Part shown: piece after piece, positions 35,645-50,600 of the stretch | Numbering within the stretch: position 1 is the first letter of the stretch | Layout of the letters: every line of letters begins with the position of its first letter | Assembly: GCA_035236585.1 (NCBI GenBank) | Contig: CP141136.1 | Span: forward strand, 27,319,426-27,383,425 | Direction: 5' to 3' | Length of the DNA: 64,000 bases | Source: Warburgia ugandensis | Taxonomy: Eukaryota; Streptophyta; Magnoliopsida; Canellales; Canellaceae | Notes under the pieces: generated by a model | Database searches by the model: none | What the model saw: only the letters and a program-made list of their open reading frames with translations | What the model was told of the DNA's origin: nothing | Translations under genes and position numbers: made by a program

Positions 35645-38600
35645 TCATGTCGGAACACAGAAGGAGGAACTGAGAGTCTGGGGCAAGACACAAACAAGGT
35701 GGGGCCCAGCAGGATTGCAGCTTATGTTTGTATCACCCACATCTGGCAGCCTGAGCTGGGGTGGACGAACATATCCAGCCACTAGCGGCGCACATACAAC
35801 TGATATCACTACTCTCGAACCTGAAATTTTCAAAGTTTAACCAGTGATCATTCCCCATTGCATAGAGAAGTCAATGGATTGAGAAACTAACAAACCTTGC
35901 CGTTGGGGCAGTGATGCATGTCCACACTTTCTGCCAGCAATCATCCAATCTTCAGAATTTGCATTAACTTCATACAGTACCTCATCCTGTCAGGAAAGGA
36001 ACACCAAGCATAGTGAGAATCTATGCGCAGAAGCACAATGAAAAAAAAGGATATGGACACAGACAGGATATGATTCAAAATTATCCAATATTCAGGATGT
36101 GAATATGGATACTAGTTCCTTTGCTGGGCATGCATCCATGTATATAGAAGCATGGTTGATAGTTCTAATATAACATGTGTCACTGTGATATAATAGACCA
36201 ACTTATTTAACTCTCTAAACTATCGATAATGTTAGATGACTAAAACAAAACTCAATACTAGCTGAAGAGTGTAAGACCAAACTGTTGCTTATAAGTGGGT
36301 GGTTAGAAAATGACAAAATAAGGGCCTACATTCATTGACAGAGCCACCACAAATGATGGGCCAGTAAATCAATGACTTTTTTCTGGGTAGAAAATCAATG
36401 CTTTTTTATGATTAAATAAGTAGGGCTACATCTCACGTTTTCCGCTCGAAGTATGGTACACACATCATATTTCATAATTGTGTTTGACAGTTGTAAAAGA
36501 CTGCTATATTGAAATCTTAAATTGCTAAAATATTGATATACTGAAAAGTTGAATAGCAAATTTACAAATATGGTATATAATTCATGGAGTGACACGTTTC
36601 TCAACCACAATAATTGGCTTGAAAAATACAACCCATGCTATAGGTGCTATGAGGATTGCCATTGATTAGGGTTGGGCACAACACTTTAGGGAATAGAAAG
36701 AGTAGATAGCATGGGAGCTTTAAATAGTTTTCCTCTTATTTTCGTTTTTGTTCTTTTGAATGGTTTTTTATTAAATAAAGAAGAGAGACTTACAGAAGGA
36801 AAATAAATAGTTTTCCTGTTGAAAATGACCCGGTCTAGTTTTCTTTGCAGAACTAGACTACAGTAACTTAAATTGCAGGAAATGACAACTGTTGTTCTCG
36901 ATAATAGACCCAAAACTGTGCATCATAGCTATAACAACTTACATTGTTAGGGGGAGGTAGATAATCTCCATCCTTCAATCTTTCAACTCTCCATCTCATG
37001 GTAACTAGTTGTGCAACTCTAAGGCTCTCTGTCTGGAAAGGAAGGAAACCAACTGCCAGATATGGGTCACGCATAGGTCTTTGTAAAACAAGCACACTCT
37101 TGAAAAGCATCCCCATGGTATCGGCAAGGGCCTCAGGTCCAACTGGTTTCACTGCGACAGGTGTATGTGCTCCAACAGTTCTATCACCAGAGGTTCCATA
37201 TCTAATGTTTAATATACTGTCTGACTGCAGCTGCTCAGCATCATCTGTCAAACCATAGAAATTCATGGTTTCTTGTAAAAGAAGACAAAGTTGAAAGTGA
37301 ATACTCAATCAGAGGGGACAAATAGTATATTTGAAATGGTTGGCATGGAGATTAGACCTTAAAACACTCAAAGAATGAAAACGTGCTTTTCAAGCTAATA
37401 CCAGTAATTGATTATTTAGGATCCTTTTCCATAAACTTACTGCAACAATTTGTAGTTATGAAAATATAGGTAAGGAAGCAGGGAGTTTAATAGCCTTCAC
37501 TTTGTTAGCTCTACACCTCATTTGCATATTAAGACAGGCAAATTTCATGATTCTTACATTCCCTGGAACCTTTACAAGGCTGTGAAAAATCTAAACTGTT
37601 AAGTAAATTGAACTAACAGGTACTACTTTACCTGCTACGGTCATGTCTCCAAAGCTAATGCCAAAAAGTATTCCTGCTCTACAAGATGGAGAGATCACAA
37701 GTGGAGAGAAACTTGAAGTGGGCCTCCCATCCCTCTTTCCTTCATGCACAAATCCAGCTTGAAGATCCAACCAAGCATCAAAGATGGTCAAGGTAGCCTT
37801 TACTTGCGAGTGCAGTATCACCTATAGCAAGACAGAAGGATGCTTTAGAAATTCTTAACATAGTCATCATGCTATAACATATTTAATCAGTGAATAAAGA
37901 AGGGACTCCGGTTAGCAAGAACTGGATCGTGCAATTGTCCTGATATTTGGTCTAGGAGAGATCAATTCTGACAAATCAAATGAATAAGCCGCATCGAACA
38001 ATAATTGGCCTAAAAAGTGGTCCACCACATGGTAAGTTACAATGAGGTTGTGCCCAACACTAGCATTCCTCAAAAGAATAAATATTGCAAATACTAGCAA
38101 ATCAATATAGAGAATACTGTAACAATCAATGTAACACATTATCATAGCAATCAGCCTTTTATCCAGTTCTTCATATTTCACAACTTTTCATCATAAACCT
38201 TCTTCTAAGATTTCAGCATCTTCAGTTAATATCAATGAATCAGATAATGCATATAAAATCAGCAGAAAGTCTCCAATATGCTTTGATATAATAAAGAAAA
38301 TTTAAGTTGAAACAGATAATACCTGCAAAAGTAAAGTACCGTCGTTACATTTATCTACAACACGTGTGCTCACATGGAAAGGGTCTGTAAAGTGCACAGC
38401 AACAGTCCTGTACATCAATTTTTCACATAACTCAGACTGTCTTGACTCTTGATGGTAAACAAAGAAAAGAAAAAGGACCTATATTCAGAAGTAAGTGAGA
38501 AGAAATACCTTTCAAATGTTTGATTGTGAGAAGCTCCAAATTCAAGTTTCAGTGCTATTGTCCTCATTCCATCTACAACACTCTGTCTCTGGGGAGTCAC

Positions 38601-41600
38601 TGACCATAAAACAGACCCACAATGAGCTGTGAAGTAAGTAGAAAACCAAATGAAAATGAAAATCATAAAACATGAAGCAGAAGAAAACTACAAACCTTCA
38701 GAGGTTCCTCTTGCAAGCCTATTGTCAATTGCGCAGACTGGAAACCACAAAACAGAAGTTGTATTGCTTGCCCAATCGGGCAATTCTAGTTCACTATTTC
38801 TCAGAGCTAATTGCTTAAACTCTTCATTAAAAAGAGATGGCTTATTCGTTTTCTCATCATCTGATTCTCCAGTATGAACCAAGTTCTGGAATGCCTTTGA
38901 ATAGCTCTCCATCTCAATCATATGAGAATCCACAATCCTCAGTCCAGGACCTGTATCTATATGTAATATAGCACCTTTCAAGGAGTAATTGATGGGCTTT
39001 ACAATTATCCCAACCCATTGAGGTTCATTCATTAGCAATGCAGACAGACTTGCTGGAGCAAGATCAACTAAAGGTCTTGGTTTGAACACCTAAAAGGAGT
39101 AAAGTAGATTAGATACATAAATGAAGAAACCTTTACTCAGCTAAGCTACTCTTCCCCAACCATGTACTTTGATTTGGAACTATTGTAAATTTACTGTGAC
39201 AGGTGAACTTATCTGAAGCAGCTAGGTACCAAAGCATAATAGTGGAGAAACCACAAGTTTCTACTTTTTACATATATAAATACAATAAAAAAGGGCAGCC
39301 CGGTGCACAAAGCTCCCACGCATGCTGGGTTTTGGGGAAGGGGCAGACCTTAAGGGATCTATAGTACGCAGCTTTACCTTGCATCTTTGCAAGAGGCTGT
39401 TTCCACGCCTCAAACCCGTGACCTCCAGGTCATGCAGCAACAACTCAAATGTTGAGCCAACGCTCCCCTTCTACATATATAAATACAATAATCAATAATA
39501 TTTAGTACACATACCTTTAACACAGGTCTGGTAGGCTTCTCATAGCTCATAAAATCATCACTGTCTGGGGCTCCGCCTTTGGAGAAACTATGAGATCTGA
39601 ATCTTAAATGTCCAATTTGTCCAGTAAGAACCCCCAAGACATAGGAACCTGGTTTTTGTGGGGGTAGGTCAAGGGTAAGAGTGTTCCTACCAGGCTTTAG
39701 TATGGGAGTAGTTGAACATCTTATTGCCTGAAATTTCAGTAAAGATCATAGATTTAATAAGTACATTCAACAGACAGGGCAAGTAACCAACTAGTTGGCC
39801 TCTTTCACAACACCAATCACAGATAAATGAGTCAGGAGCAGCATCCATACCTTAACACCTTCATCCACACTAAATGTTGCTATCAGTGTGAGACTAAGTG
39901 ATTCAAGAGTAATATCATCAGGAAAGCCACTCCAGACAGTAACTGACAGTGTACCAGGATCCCCATCACATAGCTCGAGTGGTGGACCAGGATTTCCAGA
40001 AAATGTTATTAGTGATGATACATCTAGGGGTACCGGGTGCTTCATTTCACTATGTGCAAGCCGAACAACCTCTGACTGAAAAGCCTGGCGTTCTTTACTC
40101 TGGAACAAGCCCTTATCTAGTGATAGTAATCTCACACAAGATGAGAGATAACCAGCTTCATCATCGAGTATCTTCTGGCATTCTGCAAGATTGGGAAGGA
40201 CTTCTGCTAATAGATCCTGCCACCCTTCACCAGCATAAAGAGCACAGACTTTTTCATATGATTTTGCAGCTAGATCATAGTTCCCATGTTTATAGGAAAC
40301 TGCAGCAATCTCCCCATCAAGGACAACTCCGTGCCTTTTCCACCAAGAATGGTGGTAGTTATCAGCAGCACCTTTCGTAAGCTCCAGATATTTTTGCTGA
40401 AATGAGTAAAGTTTTAATTCATCGTACACAAACTCAACCTAGAGATGCAATTGCTAAAACATCTGCAGAACTGAAAAAAAAAATGCAAGGGCCAATTCAC
40501 TTTGAAAAGCATGAGCATGAGAAGCTACCATATGATGAAAAAATGCAGTATCATGGCACGAAACATATGCAGATCCCATTCTAATAACTTCCATACAAAT
40601 ATCCCAGAAGGAATATTTTATTATGCTAAAAGATTAGCAGAGTTAAAAATGTTTTATCCAAAGACCACGAAGGAGCAAACAGCATAGAGCTCAGCTTCCC
40701 ACCCATAAGTTATCCTAATTGCTTTTGAGGTTGGGACGTTGGTCGCCCTCAATTACCCAAACCAACACATGGTGGGGAAAGAAAAGAAATACTTTCTTGA
40801 TCTTGTAAACTTATCCTTTAAATAATAAAAAGTACTAATAGTTTTGTTATTGATATTTTTATTTATTATTAAATTCCTCACCCATATACAAGTTGCAAGC
40901 AATAAAGATCCCATATAGCCAAAACCCATAAAATATTTACCTCAAAGTGCTCGACTGATGACAGCGATTTCCATAAACCAGGGTCAGAAATAGTACTCTG
41001 AAGTGCACACTCCGCTGCGACATGGATTTCTGAGAGTCTCATAGGCCGATCAAGTGACAAAGAAGAAGTCTCAAGGTTTCCTGGCCCCGAATTGATTCGC
41101 AACATGGTGCTAGCTTGTACATTATTTGATGGAGACATCTTTGAAAATCCATCTGAACCTGAGCTGGCCACATATCAACTGTATAAGACTATAAGGCCTC
41201 AAGAAAGCAGCAGGGAAATATGGAAAGCAGATTAATACAGACAAAGGTCAAATAGCATTACATCTGGTTTACTGTTTACTTTTTCATTACCATCACTAGG
41301 ATTCTGACGACCATCAAACAGTTCAAACACATTCCCTGCAGAAAGAGAGGCCCTCCGCCGATTAGCCTCTCGAAGAAGTACAGATGGCTCTAAAGGCAAT
41401 GGCTTCCTCTGAATACTAAAATGCTTGACCTTAGGACTTGATTGAAGCATCATCTGCAAATGTTAGACAAGTTCAGACTCCGAGTAATAGTATTATCACT
41501 GCAGAGGTAGGAGTAATGATAGAGTATAATAACAGAACCTTGAGAAAATTTGAAGATTGTAAAAAGATCATATTTTCCAGTGATGAAGGTGGAAAATAAG

Positions 41601-44600
41601 GAAATCCTCTGCCCCTCTTAAGATATTATCAATAATATTTTGTGATTGCTCAAAGCAAACAAAAGTAATCAAAATAACTAAGATAGAGACAGTTTCAAGA
41701 TTTTTTTTTACAAAAATGGACAATAAATTGGGCAAAGAATCATGCAGCAGGTTCTTCCTAATTGGAATAAAAAAAAAATGATACTCTTTTTGTGTCCCAG
41801 AAGGTATTCATTCCCTTTAAACATTCAAGAGAAACGCCTCATGGCCAAGAAGATTTTCTAAGCATTTCTTGACAAGCACAAAGTTCCTTCAAATACAAGC
41901 TCAGTCAAAGCTGAGCTCAACCACAAATTTCACTCCGCTCCATGCCACTCATACTTTTGATTGGTGGCTTGAGAATCACAAGAATCCTCAAATGCCACAG
42001 TAATCACAGCAGATCAATGAAAAGTAAAGCCACTAGTTTCATTAACAGGGTTTATGCCAAAAAAAAGAATTGCCAGGGTCAGTCCAATCCACATAAAATA
42101 ACTTAGGGAATTAGCTTCATAGGTCCGCTACTGAAACTTATTGGAGACATCAACTAGAATGGAGGAGATGTGACCACTTTAGCTTGTGAATAGAACAAGG
42201 CATTTGAAATTATAATTTTGTCCAGTTGATTTCTGATTACAAATTTCTCGCCAAAAAGGTAGCCAAAGAAGTACCAGAACTCCAAGCGAGGGATTAGAAC
42301 CGAAAGTTGATGGCCGAGGCAGAGATAGGGGTTTGTAACTGAGCTATGATTTCAACTCAAAACTGATATTAAGAATTGACACCATCCATAACCCTCTCCC
42401 CAGAATCAACAAATTAGAGAAGCAGGAACAGTTTCCTGAATTCAATCAACCCTCACCAATTTGTATTAAGACATAAGAGCAACTTTGACAGGCAAAGGAG
42501 ATGGAAGCCCTCTACTTAATCATAAAACAATGTTCTAAATAACGGATGTAACCACAAAGCAGTCATGGGATAAAAAGGTCGAGTCTGCTAGAACAAGCAT
42601 ACAGATGACTCGGCCAACTGAAGTGAGTGTTAAACAATGCATCATCATCATCATCAAGACCTTATCCCAATTAGGGGTCGGCCACATGAATCTTATTCCT
42701 CCATTCCACTCTATTAAATACCATGGCTTCATTTAGTCCCAAAGTTTTTAAATCTTTCCTCACCACTTCTATCCACGTTCTTTTGGGCCTTCCCCTTGCC
42801 CTTTTAGAACCTTCAACTTGTATTGCCTCACTCCTTCTAACTGGTGCCGTTGTTGGCCTCCTTTGAACATGTCCAAACCATCTAAGTCTAATCTCCCTCA
42901 TCTTGTTACCTATTGGTGCTATCCCTAAATTTCTTCTAATATTTTCATTTCTAATTCTATCCTTTCTTGTCTTACCCCTCATCCATCTCAACATCCTCAT
43001 TTACGCAACACTCAAACCTATGAGTATGATGTTCCATAAGCCTTGCCCAACACTCGATCCATAGAGCATGGCCGGCCTTATAGCCATCTTATAGAATTTT
43101 CCCTTTAGTTTGAGTGGCACCCGCCGATCACATAAAACCCCAGATGCACATCTCCATTTGTTCCAACCCCAGCTTGGATTCTGCTGGGTAACCTCCCTCT
43201 CCAATCTCTCCACTCTCATGGATCAATGATCCTAAGTATCGAGTGGTCTCTCATGGGGACCTCTTGGTTATCAATCTTGACGGTGCTCCACTCCTACTCT
43301 CCTTGCTAAAATTACATTCCATATATTACAATGTGAGTTCGGCTAATTTTAAATCCTTTCGATTCTACTGCTTCTCTCCATAGCTCTAGCTTTATGTTGA
43401 CACCCTCCCTTGTCTCATCAAGTAGGACTATATCGTCTGCAAATAGCATGCACCGGGGAATCTCCTCATGCGAGATGTTTTGTTAACTCATCCATAACTA
43501 ATGTGAAAAGGTATGGACTCAATGCCGATCCTTGGTGCAATCAAATGGTGACGGAAAATCACCGGTCCGCCCTTTAGTGGTCTTAACATGTGTTCCGCCT
43601 CCCTCATACATATTTTTAATTATGTCTATATACCCCTGAGAAACCCCTTTAACACCTAACACCCTCCATATTAACTCTCTAGGGACTCTATCATAAGCCT
43701 TCTCTAAGTCAATAAAGACCATGTGTGTAGGTCTTTTCTCCTCTCCCTATATTTCTCTACTAATTGTCTTAGTAAGAAAATAGCTTCCATAGTAGACCTC
43801 CCGGGCATGAAACCAAGCGATTCTCAGATACACTTGTTTCATGTCGTAGCCTCTTCTCAATGACTCTTTCAAAAAGTTTCATGGTGTGGCTCATAAGTTT
43901 GATCCTCGATAATTAGTGCAACTCTGAATGTCTCCTTTATTCTTATAGATTGGTACAATAGAGCTTTTCCTCCACTCATCAGGCATTTTCTTTGATTTTA
44001 TAATCTTGTTAAACAACTTGGTCAACCAAACTACCCCAATATCTCCCATATGCTTCCAAACCTCTATTATTGGTATACCATCGAGGCCCCATGGCCTTTC
44101 CCCGATTTCATCTTTCTCAAGGCCTCTTTTACTTGAGCATTCTAATCCTACGTTCATATCTATAATATCCGGTGTTATTTAGATTTATAGTATTTTCAAT
44201 CCCCATATTCTCGGGGCCATTGTCATTTAACAATTTTTGGAAGTATATTTCCCACCTTTGTTTGATCTCGGCGTCTTTGACTAATACCCTTTGATCATCG
44301 CTTCTAATGCACCTAACATGCTCTAAGTCCTTACTCTTGTTCTCTTACCTTTGCAAGTTTAAACACATCTTTCTCACCTTCTCTTGTTCCTAGTCTATTA
44401 TAGAGCTCATCATATGCTTTAAGTTTAGCCTCACTTACTATTCTCTTAGCAACGTTTTTAGCATTCTTATATTGTTCATAGTTTTCATTATTTCTAATCT
44501 TCGCCATACTTTAAAATGCATTCGTTTTCTTTAATAGCTTTTATTTTTGCCTTTGTTTCATTCCACCACCATGTTTCCTTTCTTTAATAGCCTTTTACCT

Positions 44601-47600
44601 TTAGATACTCCTAAGACATCTTTTGCCACTTTCTTAATGGACTCGACCATATTAGTCCACATGGTATTTACTTACATTTCATAATTCCAATTTCCTTCTA
44701 CCATCAACTTATTTTTGAATGAGGTTATTTTCTCTCCTTTTAAGTTCCACCACTTAGATTTTGGATGCGTATTAAGTTCGGTTCTTTTACTCCATCTTTT
44801 GATATGAATATCCATAACCATTAACCTATGTTGTGAGGTTAAACTCTCATAGGGTATCACCTTACAATCCTTACATATAGATCGTTCATTATTCCTAAGT
44901 AGAAAAAAGTCTATTTGGCTTTTATGAAGTCCCACTTTTAAAGGTTATTAAGTGTTCATCCCTCTACTTAAAGAGTGTATTTGCAATGGATAGGTTATAT
45001 GACAAAGCAAAATCGAGGATATTCTCCCCCATCTCGTTTCGTTCACCTATACCATACCCTCGAGTGTATTCTATCATATCCTTCCTTATCTTTTCCTACA
45101 TGGCCATTTAAAGTCTGCTCCATAAATATTCCCTCGGTATTGGGAATTTCTTGTATGACTCCCTCCATATCTTCCCAAAGCTGTCTCTTAATTATATCTT
45201 GTAGCCACACTTGTGGTGCATATGCACTTATAATATTTATAATCTGCTCTCACAGAATCATTTTTATTATTATAATTTCTATCAACGATTCTTTTAACGT
45301 CCTCAACTTTATCCTTTAATTCCTTATCCACTATTATTCCTACGCCATTTCTATTATTTTCCTTTCCTACGTACCATAATTTATACCCATCTATTTCTCT
45401 AGCTTTAGCCCCTTTCCACTTGGTTTCTTGGATACAAGACGATGTTGACTCTCCTACGTTTTATCGTGTCTACTAACTCAAACTCTTACTGTCCAATGTC
45501 CACATATTCCATGTGGCGATGCGAATCTTATGATTTGGAGATTCCCTATTTCTTATCGCCTTTCTCGACCTCCATGGTATGAACCCATGTCCACTTTTCA
45601 CCTTGCACACAGGTTACGATGCGGCCTTTGTCGCTTCCGAGGGGACGCTACAGCAGCCCTTGCCCATTTTCACTACACCGGGATCAGATGTGGCGTCGCT
45701 TCTGGGAGAACGCCCTAGCAACCCTTGCCTATTTTTCACTGCATCCGGGATCCGATGCAGCTCGTCGCTTATGGGGAACGCCCTAGCTTGAGCGAATTTC
45801 AGATTTCGATTCATGTCATGTTGGGGTTGCCATAGTTTTAAAAGCTGAAGATGATTTTCATTAAAATCATTAAAATTTGAACATCATGGTATAAACAATG
45901 CATCAGTTGGCAAAATTTGAACATCACAGGAACTTGGCCTAGGTAAAAGTTTGTTGACTTATGCCAGACTAATGTTAATTCTAGAAGTTTCAAGCAGTCT
46001 TAAACTTAGCTCCACTATGTGGGTAGGACCTTCTTCCCATCCCAAAGGAATAAAGCTCCTGTTTCGTCGTCCAAGGACCTTTAGAGGATAACAGGCTTCC
46101 TCCTGGAGAAGCATATTGGGACAGGAGAAATCCCTTACGATCCTAGAAATAAGTACAACCATTTCCCCCCATAAAATTCCCTTCATACAGTTAAGATGTA
46201 CTTGATATCTGCGATATGGCATTTTCTGACTGAAATTTCTTCAGATGCTTGCCATACACTGTAGGCAAGAGGCTAAGCTTCCAGCCATCACTGGTTCATC
46301 TTGTTCTTGTGGGTGGCTATACAATGATTGCATTCACTTGAAATTTATTCCTTCAGTTAGAAAAGGGCAACCCTGGTGCACGAAGCTCCCACCTACGCGG
46401 GGTATGGGGAAGGGGCGGACCACAAGGGCCTAAAGTACACAGCCTTACCTTGCATTTTGCAAGAGGCTGTTTCAACACCTTGAACCCGTGACCTCAAGAT
46501 CACACGACGACAACTTTTACCGTTGCGCCCAGGCTCCCCTTCAAATTTATTCCTTCAGCTATTAGTACTTATTTACTTATCTGCAACAGTTTCAATTCTC
46601 TTCTCCAATAAAATGTGACATATTTGCATAGATTCTGCTGTTACAAATGACAAGCTTGGTGTTTTAACAATTTGGCCAAGAATGATTCAGAAAAGTGCCA
46701 TTGAGGGAAAAGCTACGTTGGCTAGCAGATTGGCCTCCTCCAAATGCTAGCAACCATATAGTAACCCAAACAATTTACCTCTTCCTAATGAACACAGAAA
46801 AACAGATAGTTACCATAATCATCACTATGAGTGACATGACTGGTTAAGATCCTCTGTCCATCCATAGATAACACAGAAGAGTTAGTTATTGAGCAGATAA
46901 AGTGTCAAAGCAAACGGATTCAATTTCAGTCCCAGATTTCGTTGATCTGATTTTTTGTTTACATTCTTTTGATCAATATGGGATCTAACCAGAACCAGAA
47001 TACAAGTATACAATTTGCTTAAAAATCTAAAGACAGAAATGTGAAGACTACAATGGAAAGATATTGAACTAAAATTTCTATTAGAATATCCTCCTTGTGA
47101 ATGTGAAAGTCAAAAGAAAAAGATAATTCCATTCATATTTATCATACAAATGCACTTGCCTTCTCTTTAACACGAACTGCAGTTGAAGCATCTGGAGGAA
47201 CTGAAGGCCAAACCCCTGGCTTGGGCCACGGTAACATGCTTAAAGCAGCACTGCTTCGAAACAAGAAGACACATCAAGTAAAGAGACAAGTTGCACATTT
47301 CACAGAAAAATGACCAAACATGATAAATTTTTCTACAGTCTACAGATAAATAAGAACATGATTCAGATATTCTTCTGGTTGGAATTTGGGAAAGACCATT
47401 TGGACATTAGATAGGAGAAAGAACACATGCAAAACTACAATACATTTGATATAACCAGAAGGGATCAAGTGTACCTGTTGACTGGACTTCTTTCTATGTC
47501 CATTCCATATCCAATCAAATATGCAAGCCTCATAAACTGCGATACGAACAGATATCATTTGAATAAATACACTCACACAGCAAATGAAACCAATGAACTT

Positions 47601-50600
47601 TGCCACCAGGGACTCTTCTAGAATACCATTCACCTAAAGTATATGGGTCCATGAGAGAACCATATGACTAAAAGCTTCAAGATAGCATCTTTTAATGAAC
47701 CAACACAAACTTATGCAAGTGAAACCAATGAACTTTGCCACCAGGGACTCTTCTAGAATCCCATTCACCTAAAGTATATGGGTCCATGAGAGAATTTATT
47801 TCTAAATGATTGCTGATACATGCTGTATTCATACCTAATCATTACCAACAACTAAGCCTATAAAATTATAATTTAGGAAAGCAATGATGTTACCTTAACT
47901 CGACTAAGAGAATAAAGATCACCCTGAAGACGATAGAACTCTTTTTCAACATCAGGTGCCACAAGTCCACTATTGTAATGGGAAATAGTTAAGTTGATCA
48001 AAGCTAGGCAAGCAGTTATTACCCATACTTCACGAAGACAGAAAGGTAACAAACTCTGCACAAAAGCAACAGAAATAAATAGGGAAAACTAAGTCCCCTT
48101 AATTTCTCAAAACCAATGCTAGAGCTTAAATGTCGTAAGATAAAACAGCAATAGCTGCACTTAAAGAATGTATGCCTCGTACTTCATGTTGCGCCAATGC
48201 CTTTGAGAAGCTGATTACAAAAGAATAACCCCTCGATGCAACCTCCACTGGACGGTTAAGCTTGAACAATAGCTGCACAGTTTAAAAGCAAACAAGAAAG
48301 GAGAAGAAATATTTTTACTAGGAGAAAGAACATAAAGATCCAGGTTAGTCCAAGCAACCAAAACAAATGGCACATCATGACAGTACATGATAATTAAGTT
48401 TTTAACAAAGAAGCTCACAGATTAATATAAAAAGCTTCACCACAGAAGCTCCATAGAGGAGAGTTTTCCAGTAGGCTCCAGTGCGTGCAGAAACTATTTA
48501 CAAGTACCAGAGAATGCTTGATTAGTTAAAAGTAGAAGAATTATATATGATACAAATGTCTACAAGTGTGTCCGTATAGCATAAATACATTTTAATATGC
48601 GTGTACACACATCCACATGTACACATCTAAGAAGACACGTCCATTAAGCAAAACAGAAGTCTTAAAATTTTGAAGTAATAAAAATAAGAAAAAAAAATAT
48701 TATCGACTAGTTATAAATGAAGATTCGTCCAGTGTTACTGTAATAACCCCAATTTTTGTAAATTGATTGAGAAAATCAATTTAGTTTGAATTTTTAGAAA
48801 TTCCAAGCTAGAATATTAGTTTATTGAAAATTCTCTTTTTATAGAGATTAAAACATGATTTAAAACTTATAAATTATGAATGTACTCAAAAAACCTATCG
48901 AAATGACACTAAGTACGTTCAATTCCGAGTTAAAATGAAAAATCCCTAATTTTCTCCATTTTTATGAATAAAAAAGGTAAAATAATAATTTCACCCATAG
49001 CCGAGATCTAAGACTTCAATATTTAGAATGTACTCGGAAATACAGTTTCAACACCACTAAGTATGCTCAATTCCGAGTTCGGGAGAATAAAACGAATTTT
49101 TCTCTATAAAAGGGCAAAATAGTCCTTTCACACCTCCGTAGGGCCCACAAATAAATCCAACAGCCAGAAAACATTTAATGAGTCGTCAAACCACTACCAG
49201 CTGATAGTGTAGAAGGATGTGGTAGTGGAGGATCCAATGTTAATTTAATATTCAAAAGAATTGAAACATAACTATTACAAGTAATTATGAAAAAATCAAA
49301 AACATCTATAAATACACCCCCAAAAATCCACAAAAAATGTTCATTAAAATTCCCACGGAATTATCTTACTTCCCCTGAAACCAGATCTAGATTCATTCCC
49401 AAATTTCCAAAACTCCCAAAAATCTCTCTTCTTTCACTTTCTCTCTCCTCTCTCTAGATTGGCACAAGAGACCTAAATTTAATTAGGCACTCTGTTCCAA
49501 ATCAAATATCACAAATCGCACTATTCATATTGTCCTAGACTACCTTATCTACAAAACCCCAAACGAAATTTCAAGATCCAACGATGCAATCAACAAGAAA
49601 TAACAAAACAAGTGGTTATTGGGCGATCCTATCATCAAATGGATATTTCTTTTAAATTAGGCTGCAAAAACTACGTTTTTTTCCAATTAGGTAGGTGGAA
49701 ACTCTTTCCACGCTTATTTCATTTAGTTTATATAATTTTTATTTTTCTAAAATTCAATTTAGGTTAAAAACTATAAAAATCAAGGGTAAGAACCCTTCAA
49801 TTCTATATGATGGACCATTCAATCGATCCAAAAGGGTCCAAAACCCCTAGGGTGGAATTTTAAAGAAAATTTTATCAAGTTTTGAGCCCTTGATTAAAGA
49901 AGAATTGATTGGACGGTCCAAAACGGACTATCCGATCTTCTTTGCAAGATTAGACTCCCGGGACGCCGCACGAAAATGCGCTTTGCATGAGCGTCTCCAT
50001 GCGCACGCTCCACATGCGATGCCATTCCGAAGGAACGACCGCGCGACAGCGCAGGTCCCAGGGAGTGCTACTATGTGTGTCCCAATGACGGGAGGGAGGC
50101 AACTGATCCGCCTAACTAATCAAGGCTATCTGTTTTGCTAGGCCCAGATCAAATCTCGACCCTCGGAATGACTATGAACTTTAAAGTTTATTCACGGAGT
50201 CATCTAAACTCCAAATTAAAATAAAAAAGAAGCTATGGAAAGCTTGTAATGTCTATTTTGTTCTTAAATCATAAAATTGATAAAAAAAAAATATTCAAGA
50301 AACTTTCTGTTTTTAGGAATTAAGCTTCTAATTTTCATGATCTTCAAGATCTGAGATGATTAGATCTTGGAGATCCAATGCAATGATGATATAATGTTGA
50401 AATAAAGTAATATCCATGATTTATTTTAATAGATCTAACATAAAATGAGGAATCTACCCTTTATGGTAGAAAACTCCTAAAAATACAACGGGACCCACTT
50501 GATCGCTAAGATCAAGCATGATCAGACCCTTTTGATGGGTTGTAAGAATGGGATTATGGTGAAATCCAGTTAGATCATGGATTAAATGTGACAAAAACAA

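Noticed and set aside
49890..50141. 83-residue ORF in a GC-richer patch
   Set aside because: Low-complexity, Arg/Ala-rich, inside the LTR-like block, with no similarity recognised.
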